DNA of 15,737 nucleotides from Chalara sp. BL73 (GCA_918026815.1 CAKJVC010000184.1:1-15737); one strand, 5' to 3'. Positions 1 to 9,599 are shown, counted from the first letter of the stretch. Numbers and translations: made by a program. The notes: generated from the letters alone by a model not told the origin.

Positions 1-990
1 TTTAGAAGACATGTCGATTTCTCTGACAGAGTCATGACGAAGTACAATGTCGTCTTTCTGCAGCGGTCTAGCTCTGATCCTATGCCTGGCATCAAAAACT
101 TCTTTCCCTTCTTGCCGTCGACGAGTTTTTCTGTACCTGGCTTCTTCGACATCCTCCCTTCTCATTTGGAATTGCCTCGCCCTTAGCTCAATAAGCTTAG
201 AACGGTCCGTAATCTCCTCTGTAAAAAGGGTCCTCCAAGTGGGGAACTTCGATTCTATTGGCAGAATGGGCTCTCGTCCGTATACCATATAAAACGGTGT
301 GTACCCTGTAGGTCCGTGAACTGTAGTGCGTTCCGCAAATAGAACAGCTGCTAAATTGTCAACCCAGCTTCCTCCTAGTTTAGACAAGGCGTCTTTCAGG
401 GTTTTGTGACCACGTTCGATCATTCCATTTGCTGCAGCATGGTATGCGGAGACCTGAATCCTGTTCACTCCCCATTTCGAGTAATTCTAGCACTTCTCCT
501 TTGAATTCTCCTCCGCCATCTACAACTATCCTTCCGAAAATACCATGGCGGCAAATAACGTCTTCCCAAATGAATCGTGCAACTGTAGAAGCATCTTTAC
601 TCGCAATAGCCCTTGCTTCGGGCCAGCCACTCATGTCGTCCCTGGCTACAACTAAGTACTTCTTCCCTTCTGAGCCGGCATGTAAGTAATATCAATCGCC
701 CATTTTTCCATTAGCCCGTTCGACGCCGTAGGGTACATAGCTTCCTCTTCTTTTCCGGCCGCCCTGAATTGACATTCCTCGCACGTCTTGACGTAGTCTT
801 TCACATCCTTATAGCAGCCGTGCCAGAAGTATCGTTGAGAAATTCTATGATAAGTGCTTTCCTTTATGGCCGCTTTGGTGGTGTACATCCCGAAGGATCC
901 TGTCTCGGATCCGCTTGCTATCGACTACAAGCTTGATAGGCATTCCTTTCGTTGGCAAGCGCCACAATTTCCGTCCGTGAACGCCATATT
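1..990 (-). pseudogene. integrase of the retrotransposon (partial, frameshifted)
   Basis: Integrase inserts the cDNA copy into the host chromosome. A zinc-binding HHCC region lies at about 760-905: His residues sit in the frame that precedes a shift near 872, and the Cys pair (CEEC) is near 772-785. The catalytic core shows the three acidic residues expected of the DDE family: Asp in AIDITYM near 690, Asp in VVDGGGEF near 510-525, and Glu in NGMIERGHK near 425-435. The last two are about 35 residues apart, as in the family. Frameshifts are inferred near 872, 672, 495 and 113 because recognisable integrase sequence resumes in another frame at each. The protein runs off the left edge still open, so any chromodomain or C-terminal tail is outside the window. 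Confidence 0.9.
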
Positions 991-2107
991 TCAGTGCTTC
1001 CTTTTGAACTTGCGGAATTCTGGAACACTCATGTCTTTAGGCTTTCTGAGCGTTGTCAAATAGCGCGCTATCCTGATAGATTCTTCACTGTACTCAGAAC
1101 TGGAAATAGGTGTTTCGTACTCAGGTCCTTCCGAGCTTGACTCGATTCCGATTTCTTCGCTACGTAAAGAAGCCACTTTATCTTTCATTTCTTGAAGTAT
1201 TAGCTTTCTACTTCGCAACTCAGGATCTGTTTCATGCTCGGAGTCAGTGTTTTGTTCTGAGTCGACAATTTGTTCGGAGCCTATGTCTTGTTCGGTTTCT
1301 ACAGGGCATATTTCGTACGCTCCTAGTTCCGCCAGTATCCAATCGTCAATATCTTCGCTCTTTGAGTCGGTATCTTCAGGGTGAGGAGGTCTTCTTGACA
1401 GCGCATCAGCGGCTGTATGCTGTTTTCCGGGCACATGCCGTACTTCAAAATCAAATAGTCGTATCCAGGCAAGCCACCGAGTAATCAAGGCTCCTGGGTG
1501 ATCCGTAGCGGCTCTATTCAGCTGTGCTACAAGCACATTCGCATCTGTTTCCAACACAAAGTGGATTGCAATAATCCAAACTTGCAATTTCTTCAAAATC
1601 TTGAGAACGCCTCTGCACTCCCGTTTTGTAGCGTCGTAGTTGCGCTCGGCTTTCGACCAAGTCCCGCTTTCATATCTAGCAGGCCTAACTCTGCCTGATG
1701 CGAGATCCCTTTGGCCTAAGTAACCACCATAGCCATCCAAGCTGGCATCTACTCCTACAACAATTTCTCCGGCATCCGGCCCATAGTCGATCCGGATAAG
1801 CACCGGCGCTGTAACCATAGCGTTTTGTAGCGTCCTCATAGCTACTCCCTGGACTTCAGGATCCCAATGCCATGTAACACCCTTTTTCATCAAGTCGTAA
1901 ATAGGTGCCGCAATAGTGCCGAAATCCTTCACCCAAATCCGGAAATACACGCACAAGCCTATAAAAGCTTTGGCTTCCGTAACGTTTTCAGGTGTTTTCC
2001 AGTTCATAATTTTGACGACTTTGTCCGCAGAAGGCTCTTTTCCTTTTGAGTTGCATACGAAGCCTACAATATTCAGCCCGTCTCTGCAGAATTGAGACTT
2101 AGGGCCT
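991..2107 (-). pseudogene. RNase H domain and connection to integrase (retrotransposon Pol)
   Basis: This Pol segment degrades the RNA strand of the RNA/DNA hybrid during reverse transcription. The N-terminal part (about 1990-1850) is the end of the RT thumb/connection with the typical ...TEAKAFIGL...YFRIW pattern. RNase H follows, with the acidic residue in GVDASLDGYGG (about 1735-1765), TKREC (about 1615-1630) and ETDANV (about 1530-1550), ending in the diagnostic ADALSRRP near 1385-1410. After that comes an acidic, Glu/Ser-rich linker of about 100 residues containing repeated D-S-E-Q/H motifs. It is joined to RT by a one-base shift near 2109 and to integrase by another near 997, so its apparent start is not a true start. 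Confidence 0.93.
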
Positions 2108-3344
2108 ATAGAGCCCCTGCACGCTCAATTCGTTCCAGCGTTTTGTCGAGGTTCTGAATATGCTCAAAAATATACCGTCGTATTCCGGGCAACACTTCCT
2201 CCCCGTTATAATCCGTATAGGGTCCTTTAACGCCTATGTCGTCTAGGAAAGGTACAGCTATTTCAGGACAGATTGCGGCTAGAACAAGCATCATGATCCT
2301 TACGCATTCTGCAACTGAATTCGTAGCGCCTTGGGGTAATGTTGTGTATCTCAGCAATCCGAGTGGTGTAAAGAATGCTGTCATATCTCTGCAAATAGGA
2401 TGTAACGTCATTTGATCATATCCGGAGTATAAGTCAACTAGGCTTGCAATATAACACCCTGCAAACTCATCAGCAAATTCGTCGACAGAAGGAGGTAAAT
2501 TCGCGTCTCTCAGTGTAACAGCATTCATAAACGTTGCCGAGTTAATCAGCCTGTAATCACCGGGCTTCTTTTTAGCAACCAAAAACCATGAGTTCCGATA
2601 TGGCCCATCACAGTACTCCAGCACGCCGCGATCCAGTCTTTCTCTAAACATTTTTACCACTAAAGGTTTTAATGCTTTTGGAATAGGAAAACTCGCTGCT
2701 TGCCATGCTGTGTGTTCTATTGTTTTGATCACAATAGGTGGTGATACATCCTCATGAAATCGTCCGCATTCAGACCAGTCGAACGCAAAAACTTTTTCTC
2801 TGTTAATCAGGACTTCTTCCAAAAACTTCCTTTCCGCAGGCTGCAGCATATCCCCGATATTTAGATCTTTTAGTCTTTCAGGCGTAAGTCTTGACTCTCT
2901 AGGAATGTCCGAAAACCTGGGAATAATATGTTCTTGATATATTCCAACTTGTTCTTGAAAAACGTCTCTTGCTTTAGATCTCTCATACCAGTCTTTTCTG
3001 CCTCCGGGAGCATTGCCTACTCCGTCAGCTTTATCAACTGGATGGATCTTTTTGTCCTTTGTTTTGTATGCAGTATTCACGCTAAAGTACCGCGTTGCTC
3101 TCCTTCTGTAAGGAAAAGGCGTGTAATTGGGGTCAAACTCTGTCCCCACAAAATCCAAAACTAAATGAGTGTCTGTGTTCCACGAATTGCCTATAAGCCC
3201 GTCCCCTCCCTCAAAAGGGTAGAACTTGTCCCCAAGTTCTTTAAGCACTGGAACAAGCTGAAAGCTTCCTTGAAACATCTCTGCGTTTGTTGTACAAAAG
3301 CCATCTATAGCTACGCAGTCAGCTACAGATGTTGCTAGTTTTCC
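2108..3344 (-). pseudogene. reverse transcriptase of the retrotransposon Pol
   Basis: This domain copies the element's RNA into DNA. The polymerase active-site motif is FLDD, a variant of YxDD, at 2238-2249. Upstream motifs are also in order: a fingers/palm entry with WFLVAKKKPGDYRLI (about 2540-2590), the Asp-bearing SLVDLYSGYDQ (about 2425-2455), and LPQGATNSV (about 2310-2340). The domain is open for about 400 residues with no internal stop. At the C-terminal end an apparent one-base deletion near 2109 puts a stop directly after ...RAGAL, and the reading continues in the next frame as the RNase H connection. At the N-terminal end the open frame extends upstream of its first Met (3278) to near 3344, where it meets the protease frame. 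Confidence 0.95.
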
Positions 3345-4090
3345 GAATCTGTCGTATATCCGTCATCACTATCGGACTCAATCATTCCGATAGTGTTTTG
3401 AGCCCGACGCATTACAGCGTTCTTTGCGGATTCCGTTTCGGTATTTGTCTTTACTGTAGTGATCAAGCCAGTCCTTGGGTCTCGAATAGAAGCAAAAACA
3501 GGGCCGTCAGGAGAATCTCTAGGATAGCGGAACACTACTCTGGCTTTGCGTATAAATGGAAAGCCTAGAATCAGCTTGAAACCAGGAGAGTCCATAATAT
3601 AGAATCGGGTCCTTATAGCTGCATTGCCAATAGTAACCGGCAAATTGTCTACGAACCCTACAAATTTCGACGTACTTCCTGTAATAGTCTTTAGAGCCAT
3701 ATTGTCGTTCCGAGTAATAGGAATGTCCACTCTTGTCGCAACTTCTAGCGTCATCAAGCTAACCTCGGCGCCCGTGTCAAGCGTAGCTCTAATGTCTACA
3801 AGCTTTGAGTGCCCTGCTAGTGTAATAACAACTTTTGGCGTAGGGGAATGAACTTCCGAATATCCCGAATAAGACTCCACTAAGCCGAAACCAACGTCAG
3901 CCGTGCTTTTGCTGCAATCTACCAGCTCCCCTAAGCCTATGATGCTTTCTTTAGGCGCTTGCTCAGCAGCTGTATTAGAGTCAATACTAGAGCAAATTAC
4001 TAGTTCTCCCAGGCCTATCATGCTTTCCTCAATAGGTGCATGCTCCATTTCCGCATCCAGGGTTCCTTCTAGGGTTCTAGGCCGTCTTTT
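3335..4090 (-). pseudogene. retropepsin-like aspartic protease of the retrotransposon
   Basis: This is the retroelement protease that processes the Gag-Pol polyprotein. The catalytic DTGA motif lies at 3767-3778 within RATLDTGAEVSLMT, the usual single half-site of a dimeric retropepsin. Downstream, FKLILGFPFIRK (about 3535-3570) fits the conserved C-terminal LG-hydrophobic flap partner. The N-terminal part holds an internal duplication, with GLGELV occurring twice about 27 residues apart (3989-4039 and 3911-3958). The frame connects upstream to the Gag tail through a shift in a T-run at 4087-4091. It ends in a TAG at 3335 that sits just where the RT frame takes over by a -1 shift. Confidence 0.88.
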
Positions 4091-6483
4091 TAGAGAGCAA
4101 GGCCGGATCTGCTAGCGACAGCAGTTCCCCTAAAGTAAATCCTTCGGGAATCGATTTCTGGGTCATAAGTTTTGCCAGCGAACTCTCATGACTGTAGCCA
4201 AGCCTGGCCAGCGCACTCGCTACAGTGGGCTTCAATTTTTGAGCTTTCGTAGCCTTTCGCTCCAGGCTAGCTTTTTCCGGCTCTTTAGGCTTGTTCTCAG
4301 GAGAATCTTCCTGAAAACGTACCGTTCTCAGCTGCGGTGTTTTAACTACACCGTGCTTCGCCTGCTCTTGAAGCTTTTGCTGTAGTGTAAGCTTAGAATC
4401 ATATGGTGCTTGACGCTTTGCTTTTTCTGGTGGATGGCCTGACTTCTACAGGCTCTATCCCGGCTTCTTTTGCAATGAAGTTTTGCACCCAAGCACTCGT
4501 CTCATCACTTAGCTCCGTTTCTGTCAGTATGTCGCCAGTCTCACAAACGTAAGTTTCAATGTTGTTAACCACGCTTTCTTTCCTGGCTTGAGCTCCTTCT
4601 CTACTAAACCGGGCTTCTTCCTCCAAGGCTCGTTTTCTATTTTCAGGAATGTGGCTAAATTTGGTATTGATAGTTCGCGCTATAACTTGGTCCCGGCGCG
4701 GAAGGTCGTTGCTGAACTGTACAGGTATTGAAGTCTTTCCGGCTTCCCAAGGTCCTAAGCAAATATAGTGATCTTCATCAGACTCATGAATAACGCCTAG
4801 GCCAATAAACCTTTTGTAGTCGTGGCACTGGTTTATATATTTATGAGGCTCTTGAGGTCTCATATCACTTGATTGCTGATTCCTGCACCACTTGCAAGTA
4901 TCGTCATCTCGGAACCCTTTTTTCTTTGCGAATCCTCCGTAGCCGACTTCATATTCTTCAGCATAATCCCTTTCCAAATGGTTGAGGTTAGCTATTCGAG
5001 CTTTTTGCTGAGCTCGCTCTGCAACAACCTGCAAAATTCGCAAGCGTTCCAAGCCTTCTGTAATGTTGTCTATCTCCTGGTCCGTGACTGAACGGTTTTC
5101 TAGAGATTTTTCTCTGACAAGAGGCAAAACAGCTTTGTTGCGTTCTTCTAGTCTTAACGTCGAAGATGCCGAAGTTGCTGAGCGAGTTCCTTCAAACACA
5201 AATGGAGTGCTCATTTCCAGGCTATCAAACCCTGTAGGCAGCTCTCCCATTCCTTGTTCTTGTACCAAATCATCCATTTCCCTCAATACTGCACATCCGT
5301 TCTCAACGTACTCATAGACTTCTTTGTAAAGTCTAATGCTTTCAGTACCCAGTTTCCCAGGCCCTGCCGCATATTTAAGAGCTCTTGCTCGCAGACCATG
5401 AGGCAGCCCATATAGAAACTTAAACGTCAGCATTTTGTCCGTGATAACTTTTTCTTTCCAAGCATCTTGATCCCGCTTGGTTGAACCCTTTGCAATAGGA
5501 GTATATCTGCCCCTGTGTCACGTGACCTTGATCACCGATAGTTTTGAAATCTTTGACGTATTTGTCGAGGTATGCGATAGTATATAAAAGTTGCTCCGAG
5601 TCTTTGTACCGATACTCTTTCAACAGTTCCTGTTGAAAAGCTTCCCCACGTCACAGTTGAGTCACTGTACCCGCCTAGCTGTTCAATCTCTTTCTTCAGC
5701 TGCACCGAAGCGTACTCTGCCGCCCTTTTCTTTCTTTTCCTTGTCATCCTGGATTCCATGATCCTTGAAGCTCCTGTTAAGAAACTTGAGGTACGCAGTA
5801 ACCTCCTTACCGCTGAAAAAGGGACTGCCATATCCTCCAGGTACCGGCATAGGTTGAAAGTAAGCACGGTCATATGCTCGGCCCGAGCTTGTAGAAGCAA
5901 CCGATTGCCCTTTAGGCTTTTTATGCTTGTGTGATTTGTCGGAGGATGAGCCTGAAGTAAGATCCTCAGGCGTTGCCTCAGGCTTCTCAACTGTAAATGT
6001 AGAAGACATTGTATGTAGTGTAGGTGCTGTAACAGTAGTAATAGGCAAAAGATTGTTTTGTTGAAAAGCTTCTAAGCGTGGAGAAAAAAGTTGATGTAAC
6101 CAGTCGTTGCTGTCAAAGCAATCCATATACTTGATAGCACGTAAGGATAGCGGTACAAGAAGCCTTTTTGTAGTAAGTCCCTGTAACGCTCAAACTTTAA
6201 TAACGTCCATTGTTTTGCCCGAGAGTTTGAGGCTTCTTTAGCGAAACTTCTATGCTGAAACTCCCTCAACGGAACCTCTTTATGCCGTTGATTAGCGTAT
6301 AGCCCGGTTCATGCCGAAGCTCTGTGGCTTTTTGCTTTCTGGTGTGACTTTGATCACCGTACTGAATTCCGGTACTCCTGGGCCTCCCACTTCCTGAGCG
6401 TTGTACAGGCGCTCGGCCTTAGCGTTTGCACGCTGACTCTCATTCTTAGGATGTCGTCCAGAAGGGTCGCCTGCTGGCAGAGA
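4081..6483 (-). pseudogene. gag (capsid/nucleocapsid) of the retrotransposon, multiply frameshifted
   Basis: Gag forms the virus-like particle and binds the element RNA. Coding sequence can be followed over three frames. An N-terminal segment is open from about 6483 and passes through shifts near 6300 and 6160. A capsid-like part follows (about 6126-5430) with shifts near 5726, 5638 and 5505, including KEYRYKDSEQLLYTIAYLDK (about 5560-5622). A long segment (about 5505-4399) contains a zinc-knuckle-like cluster, CKWC near 4880-4895 and then His and Cys near 4825-4845. The tail (4398-4081) lacks its own start and contains FTLGELLSLADP, typical of the region before protease. The shifts near 5726, 5638, 4424 and 4089 fall in short A/T or G/C runs. 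The true start codon is not clear. Confidence 0.85.
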
Positions 6484-6487
6484 TCAC

Positions 6488-7017
6488 TAACTGAATAGGT
6501 CCCTGTAGGCTGTTGTGACGCCTTTCAAACTTCGCGCTGCTTTCTTAGAAGCCTGTAGCGTTCTTCCCTGTATTACAGAGGCATCGCTGTAGTGCTCCCT
6601 ATCGAGTAGCCCGTCAGTAAAGCGTATTTGGGGGGTGTGCCGGTGCTCCCTTTTCTGCTTTCTCGCACCGCATATCGCGTCTATAGGCTTCGCTGTTGCT
6701 ACAGAGAGTGCCTGATCCCCTGCGTAGGTCACCAAAATACATGTGGCGGGGAACATGCTGAGAGCAAGAACAGCAACAGGATCTAGCACAAAACTCATAG
6801 GCGTGATAGCGGTGGCTGTAGCATACTGGAGAGAGCACCGGCGAGCCTAAGCTCTATATAATAGATAAACGTCAATAGCTTATAAGGGTGTAAAATATAG
6901 AAGGGTGGAAAAGTGTGTTGTATTGATGATGATGCGCCTCCCTACCGGAAGCGCAGGTTATATACAACTCATGCTCCTCAGGTCACATGACTGACCACTC
7001 ATGAGTATCACGTGACA
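6488..7017 (-). repeat. probable 5' LTR / leader of the retrotransposon
   Basis: On the minus strand a stretch starting TGTCACGTGATAC at 7017 begins with the TG expected of an LTR and carries a CACGTG box (7009-7014), a second near-palindrome GTCACATGAC (6982-6991) and a TATA box TATATAA (minus strand, 6958-6964) about 55 nt in. This layout fits an LTR promoter. The inner boundary and primer-binding site could not be fixed; coding potential for Gag starts near 6483, so the LTR plus leader lies between. The 3' LTR is outside the window, so no LTR-LTR comparison is possible. The bases next to the start on the outer side are GAGTG, a candidate target-site duplication. Confidence 0.5.
6956..6966 (-). 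promoter_or_regulatory. TATA box in the putative LTR promoter
   Basis: The minus strand reads GTATATAACC here, about 55 nt inside the proposed LTR start and upstream of gag. Position and orientation suit transcription of the element toward the left edge. The start site itself is not determined. Confidence 0.5.
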
Positions 7018-7554
7018 GAGTGTGAAAGGAAAGAAAATCGTCCCCACCACAGTACTAGTACAGCAAACGCAACAACGATTAAAATAGTAACAACAGTATT
7101 TTTTCAAACAATAACAAAATTTGTAGCAATATTTAACTAAAGTTTTCGCGGTTAAATAGCAAGCTTTTTTTTGCGGTTTTTAATAGTTTATTAATATTAA
7201 AAAAAAAACTGCGAAACTAATAGTATTTATTTAAAAAATTTTGCGTGACTTTTTTTTAAAATTTAAAACTAAAATTAATTACGTATTTTTTAAGTTAAAA
7301 TTTTTTAATTATTTTATAATTGGTTTTTTTTGCATTTATAACAGTTTTAATTTTTTTAATATTTTTTTAATTAAAAAATTACGCAATAGCAATAAACTAA
7401 CACTAAACTTTAAATTAATTTTTTTTTATTTATATAAATTATTTAAATAAATAACTAAAAAAGTAAATTTTTAATATTAAAAATATAAAAAAAAAATATA
7501 TATATATAAATTTTTTTATTTTATATTTAATTTAATTATTTAATTATTTTATTT

Positions 7555-7601
7555 TATAATATTTAAATAATTATAATATTTAAATAATTATAATATTTAA
7601 A
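7555..7601. repeat. 17-bp AT tandem repeat, about 2.7 copies
   Basis: The unit ATTTAAATAATTATAAT is repeated exactly at 7561-7577 and 7578-7594, with matching partial units on both sides. It is probably a slippage product in AT-rich DNA. Confidence 0.85.
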
Positions 7602-8210
7602 AACTAATTTTTAATATATTAAAACTGGTTTTACAGTTTAGTTTATTATATTTTTTATAATTTTTATTTTATTAATTGCAAAAATACTATTGCAATATTT
7701 TACTATAAAATATTAATAATTAAAACATTTTTAAATAAAAAACTTAATAAAATTTAATATATAATATTAATTTAAAAAAATAATAGTATTAAAACATTTT
7801 AGTATAATATTAAAAAATATTTTAATTTAATTTAATTTTATAAAAATAAAATAACTAGTTTTTGTTTTATATATATATAATACAATATATACTTTTATAT
7901 TAAAATTTAAAAATATTAATATAATTAAAAAAAATTATATAATTATTTTTTTAATATAATTGTTAATATTATAAATTTATTTTTTACAAAACAAAAAATA
8001 CAGTTTTATTTTATAAACTACATTTTTGTTTTTAATAAAAATAGTAATAATTGTTGTTGTATTAAATTTTATTTTAAATTTTATAAAATAAAAACTGTAC
8101 AAATTACATAATTCAGTAAATTATTTTTATTAATTGTATTTATTAATTTGTATTTACTGATTTATTTTTACTGTTTTATATTTATTAATATTTTATTGTT
8201 ATTATTTATA

Positions 8211-8239
8211 TTACGTTGCGTACTTTTAAGTATACGTAA
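8211..8239. repeat. imperfect inverted repeat
   Basis: The arms TTACG and GTACTT pair with AAGTAT and CGTAA around a short centre, making an imperfect palindrome of about 29 bp. It is one of the few places in the AT block that keeps C and G. No function is assigned. Confidence 0.45.
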
Positions 8240-8408
8240 TTTATATTAAACGAGCTTTTCAAGTTTTTTGTGTATATATAACTTGTTTTTTTCGAGCTTT
8301 TTTTTTTTTTTTTAGTTATAAATTTTCGTATTGTACTATTGTTGCTTTTTGTATTTGTAAATTTACAGTACGTGCTGTAACATTATTTATAGCTTTTTTT
8401 AATTAATA

Positions 8409-8564
8409 GCCTCTACATAAGGCGGGGTGCCCATTGACGTCTTTGGGCAGTCCGTTTTGGGCCTCTACATAAGGCGGGGTGCCCATTGACGTCTTTGGGC
8501 AGTCCGTTTTGGGCCTCTACATAAGGCGGGGTGCCCATTGACGTCTTTGGGCAGTCCGTTTTGG
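8409..8564. repeat. three perfect tandem copies of a 52-bp GC-rich repeat
   Basis: Copies occupy 8409-8460, 8461-8512 and 8513-8564 and are identical, followed by a 4-bp start of a fourth. Each unit holds a 22-bp near-palindrome (8428-8449, 8480-8501, 8532-8553): arms TGCCCA and TGGGCA around a GACGTC centre, with only the flanking TT/TT positions breaking symmetry. A small GCCT/AGGC inverted pair also lies at the start of each unit. The array is strikingly GC-rich against the AT block to its left. Perfect identity means recent amplification or conversion. It lies 175 bp before the proposed start of the TLH gene. Confidence 0.97.
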
Positions 8565-8570
8565 GCCTAG

Positions 8571-8593
8571 CTCGCTAAAATAGGGTTAGCGAG
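8571..8593. repeat. hairpin with a telomere-like motif
   Basis: CTCGCTAA (8571-8578) and TTAGCGAG (8586-8593) form a perfect 8-bp stem with a 7-nt loop. The loop and 3' arm together contain TAGGGTTAG (8581-8589), a one-and-a-half copy telomere motif. It directly follows the 52-bp array. Confidence 0.75.
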
Positions 8594-8606
8594 TCCGTCA
8601 ATAGGC

Positions 8607-8618
8607 ACGTCAATGGGC
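8607..8618. repeat. inverted half-copy of the palindrome in the 52-bp repeat
   Basis: ACGTCAATGGGC is the exact reverse complement of 12 bp (GCCCATTGACGT) inside each 52-bp unit. It places one inverted half-site between the array and the downstream gene. Confidence 0.85.
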
Positions 8619-8738
8619 GGTGTGAAAACTTAAATTTACTTACTTTATATAATATAAAATATCTGAAATTACGCTTTAATCAACTTTAATAAGCATCTGT
8701 TACGTGCCAAACTATTTTAATGTGCAACAAAAAAAGTA
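8619..8738 (+). promoter_or_regulatory. putative upstream/promoter region of the TLH gene
   Basis: This stretch is AT-rich and non-coding, with TATA-like sequence (TTATATAATATAAAA, about 8645-8659) some 80-95 bp before the proposed ATG at 8739. Nothing else is recognised. The promoter call rests on position and the TATA-like run only. Confidence 0.3.
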
Positions 8739-8846
8739 ATGTATAAAGGTACTTATCGGGTTTAAAGTCGCTTGAAGTTAAATCAGGCCGAAGTTCAGGC
8801 AGAAACCAGCAATATAAACGACTTTGAGTACAATTCGGACTACTAA

Positions 8847-9128
8847 GTGTTGTTTTGCAAAAAGCATAAAACAAGTATTAAAAAGCTTGAGAAGCATCTA
8901 AAAGATGCTTATAAATTAAGAACAAAGAAAAAGCGACAGTCGATTTTAGACCAGTATGCTTTGCTAGTTAGGCTGGACTTCAAAAATGTTCGACTACTAC
9001 TATATAATTGCGCTCCGTTTAGCGCACTAGAAGAGCTATTAAAAAGTTGGTAGTGTTCTGATTTTAGCTGTAGTTATATATCCGTTAATTACAAGTTTAT
9101 GCGTGGACATTGCAATAAAAAGCATAAT
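8847..9128 (+). other. N-terminal zinc-finger region of the TLH gene (DUF3505-like)
   Basis: Two Cys/His clusters occur in frame. The first has Cys at 8856, His at 8865, His at 8895 and a Tyr at 8910 where a fourth ligand His would be expected; a CAT to TAT change at a CpA step would explain it. The second is C-x4-C-x12-H-x4-H, with Cys at 9054 and 9069 and His at 9108 and 9123, all intact. The segment between, KKRQSILDQYALL and a proline/alanine-type turn, matches the spacing in the fungal DUF3505-type N-terminus that often precedes TLH-like proteins. A DNA-binding role is inferred. Stops at 8844, 9051 and 9129 break it. Confidence 0.7.
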
Positions 9129-9599
9129 TAGCAAGTGACAAAAGCCGAGCTAACCTATTGAACCAGAGTTAGAGTACAAACGTTTTTTAGCGTTGGATTT
9201 TAGCGATACTTTATTGTAGCTAGCGAAGAAAGCTAAGAAAAAACAGAATTAAAAGAAAATAACAAAAATACACTGTTACGAAATCAGCTGCACCGGGAAT
9301 TCGATAACGCAAACGAACAAAACCGGAAAAAATTCGAAATTGCAAACTCAAAAACCGAAAAGAGTAACAATACTAGTTGGTAAAGCTTTGTGCAATAGCG
9401 ACTACATTTCGGCAGCTGCAACATTAGACGTATTGCTTATGCAAGTAAGTTACTCGACCGAAAAAATAAGCAATTGCAACGTGCTAGCGATATTGTTAGT
9501 TTGATAATTAAGCAAGCAGTCGAAGAGTTAAGTAGTTTACACAACGACACTCCGTATTAGTTACGAACGGCGAATTCGACCGAGCGGGTAGAAAACCGT

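Larger units (their letters stand above)
1..7017 (-). mobile_element. Ty3/gypsy-type LTR retrotransposon, degraded, cut by the left edge
   Basis: Read on the minus strand, the domains follow the order Gag, aspartic protease, reverse transcriptase, RNase H, integrase, which is the Ty3/gypsy (Metaviridae) order. Integrase after RNase H rules out Ty1/copia. The element is continuous from a probable 5' LTR start at 7017 to the window edge, so the 3' LTR and integrase C-terminus are not visible. The reading frame changes about 14 times by apparent single-base indels (near 6300, 6160, 5726, 5638, 5505, 4424, 4089, 3340, 2109, 997, 872, 672, 495 and 113). In-frame nonsense mutations of the RIP type are rare. 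As read, no full-length Gag or Pol could be made. Confidence 0.93.
7041..8408. other. extremely AT-rich block with no gene
   Basis: Nearly all bases are A or T, with long runs such as 16 consecutive T at 8298-8313. The few open frames encode only Phe/Asn/Lys/Leu low-complexity peptides and have no recognisable domain. The block is consistent with an AT isochore produced by heavy RIP of old repeats, but no parent repeat can be recognised. It starts abruptly about 25-60 bp from the retroelement's outer boundary and ends sharply at the GC-rich tandem repeats. It contains a 17-bp tandem repeat and an imperfect inverted repeat, listed separately. Confidence 0.8.

Noticed and set aside
854..4385. 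Plus-strand open frames across the retrotransposon
   Set aside because: Shadows of the minus-strand Pol and Gag reading; Ser/Phe/Leu-rich with no recognisable domain.
6487..6838. Two overlapping minus-strand open frames (103 and 74 codons) upstream of gag
   Set aside because: They lie in the putative LTR/leader, resemble no protein I recognise, and the real gag frame starts after them.
7241..7450. 69-codon open frame in the AT block
   Set aside because: Phe/Asn/Lys/Leu composition only, expected by chance in AT-rich DNA with no domain.
8251..8301. Direct repeat CGAGCTTTT at 8251 and 8293
   Set aside because: Nine bases in low-complexity T-rich DNA; likely chance or slippage.
8428..8618. 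Resemblance of the CCCATTGACGT / ACGTCAATGGGC motif to repeats in the CMV enhancer, suggesting vector contamination
   Set aside because: Only a 12-bp core with a CRE-like centre is shared. The 52-bp unit and flanks do not look like vector, and the array is embedded in AT-rich fungal DNA.
8686..8874. 62-codon minus-strand open frame over the TLH start
   Set aside because: Antisense shadow of the N-terminal zinc-finger coding sequence.
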